From: Candidatus Omnitrophota bacterium
GTDB taxonomy: Bacteria; Omnitrophota; Koll11; VGKN01
Direction of reading: 5' to 3'
Length of the DNA stretch: 7,918 bases
Assembly (NCBI GenBank): GCA_016867055.1
Contig: VGKN01000062.1
Location: 1-7,918 of the forward strand
The notes under the pieces are model-generated. The model saw nothing but the letters and a program-made list of their open reading frames with translations. It ran no database searches and had not been told where the DNA came from. This document shows, one piece after another, positions 7,813 to 7,918 of this stretch; the stretch's first letter is position 1, and the number at the start of each line of letters is the position of its first letter. The position numbers were made by a program, and so were the translations under genes.

Positions 7813-7918
7813 CTATATGGTATTTACACTTACTTTTCTTGCACAATTAAATCCCTCTCCTAACCTACAGTCTACGCAACTATCCACAATATTGTGCGCC
7901 ATTGATAGTTGTGACTCG
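7813..7918 (-). CDS. Possible 3' end of an upstream gene (cut by window edge)
   Basis: A reading frame enters from the right edge and stops at TAG 7815-7813 after 34 visible codons, 21 bases before the ATG of the glutamate synthase-like gene. That spacing is typical of an operon, and the strong ribosome binding site lies in the gap. The peptide end contains three cysteines (SCVDC then NC). I do not recognise the family. The stretch is too short to prove it codes: an internal ATG at codon 6 has no ribosome binding site, and the region also holds a palindrome that could be an operator instead. Confidence 0.3.
   Translation of the reverse strand, partial: ESQLSMAHNIVDSCVDCRLGEGFNCARKVSVNTI
7877..7911. 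repeat. Inverted repeat with central perfect palindrome
   Basis: CAACTATC (7877-7884) and GATAGTTG (7904-7911) are exact reverse complements. Between them lies the 12-base perfect palindrome CACAATATTGTG (7885-7896). About 90-120 bases before the glutamate synthase-like start, it could be an operator. If the reading frame above is real, it lies inside coding sequence and may be chance. Confidence 0.4.

Overview
The window is an AT-rich bacterial stretch with every credible gene on the minus strand. It therefore reads right to left: glutamate-synthase-like FMN protein, L-2-hydroxyglutarate dehydrogenase-type oxidoreductase, CTP synthase, DUF1846 (UPF0371) protein, DUF3047 secreted protein, and a HAMP membrane protein cut by the left edge. 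A Gram-negative envelope is suggested by the signal-peptide DUF3047 protein next to a two-helix HAMP protein. The mix of genes and the AT-rich, Lys/Ile-rich proteins would suit an uncultured anaerobe such as Omnitrophota or a deltaproteobacterial relative. That placement is a guess from gene content; there is no phylogenetic marker other than PyrG.

Right part (6202-7918): an FMN-type glutamate synthase-like gene has a perfect Shine-Dalgarno and ends at a strong intrinsic terminator (6139-6169). A short reading frame ending 21 bases upstream of it may be the tail of an operon partner. The gap 5959-6201 holds a nested inverted repeat of about 160 bases: two hairpins of the same design on either side of a long central stem. 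It lies directly before the start codon of the dehydrogenase gene and occupies most of its presumed 5' leader.

Middle (2843-5958): the FAD oxidoreductase is followed by a 68-base imperfect inverted repeat built from CACAAAG/CCGCTAA motifs. Next come a good sigma70-type promoter for pyrG, with a pair of TTTC(A/T)GAA-like sites around its -35, and a strong stem-loop in the pyrG leader. pyrG itself is complete, with all expected catalytic residues.

Left part (1-2842): the DUF1846 gene has its own consensus-like promoter and short leader. A 270-base gap then precedes a two-gene unit, DUF3047 and HAMP protein, whose reading frames overlap by 14 bases.

Three of the proteins touch the glutamine/glutamate/2-oxoglutarate node. 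PyrG uses glutamine as ammonia donor, the oxidoreductase family makes 2-oxoglutarate, and the GltB-like protein belongs to the glutamate synthase family. They are separated by a terminator and separate promoters, so this is a neighbourhood and not one operon. I found no defence system, CRISPR array, tRNA, rRNA or complete mobile element. The most unusual items are the nested palindromic element, the GltB-like protein with altered cysteine pattern, and the regulatory architecture in front of pyrG.
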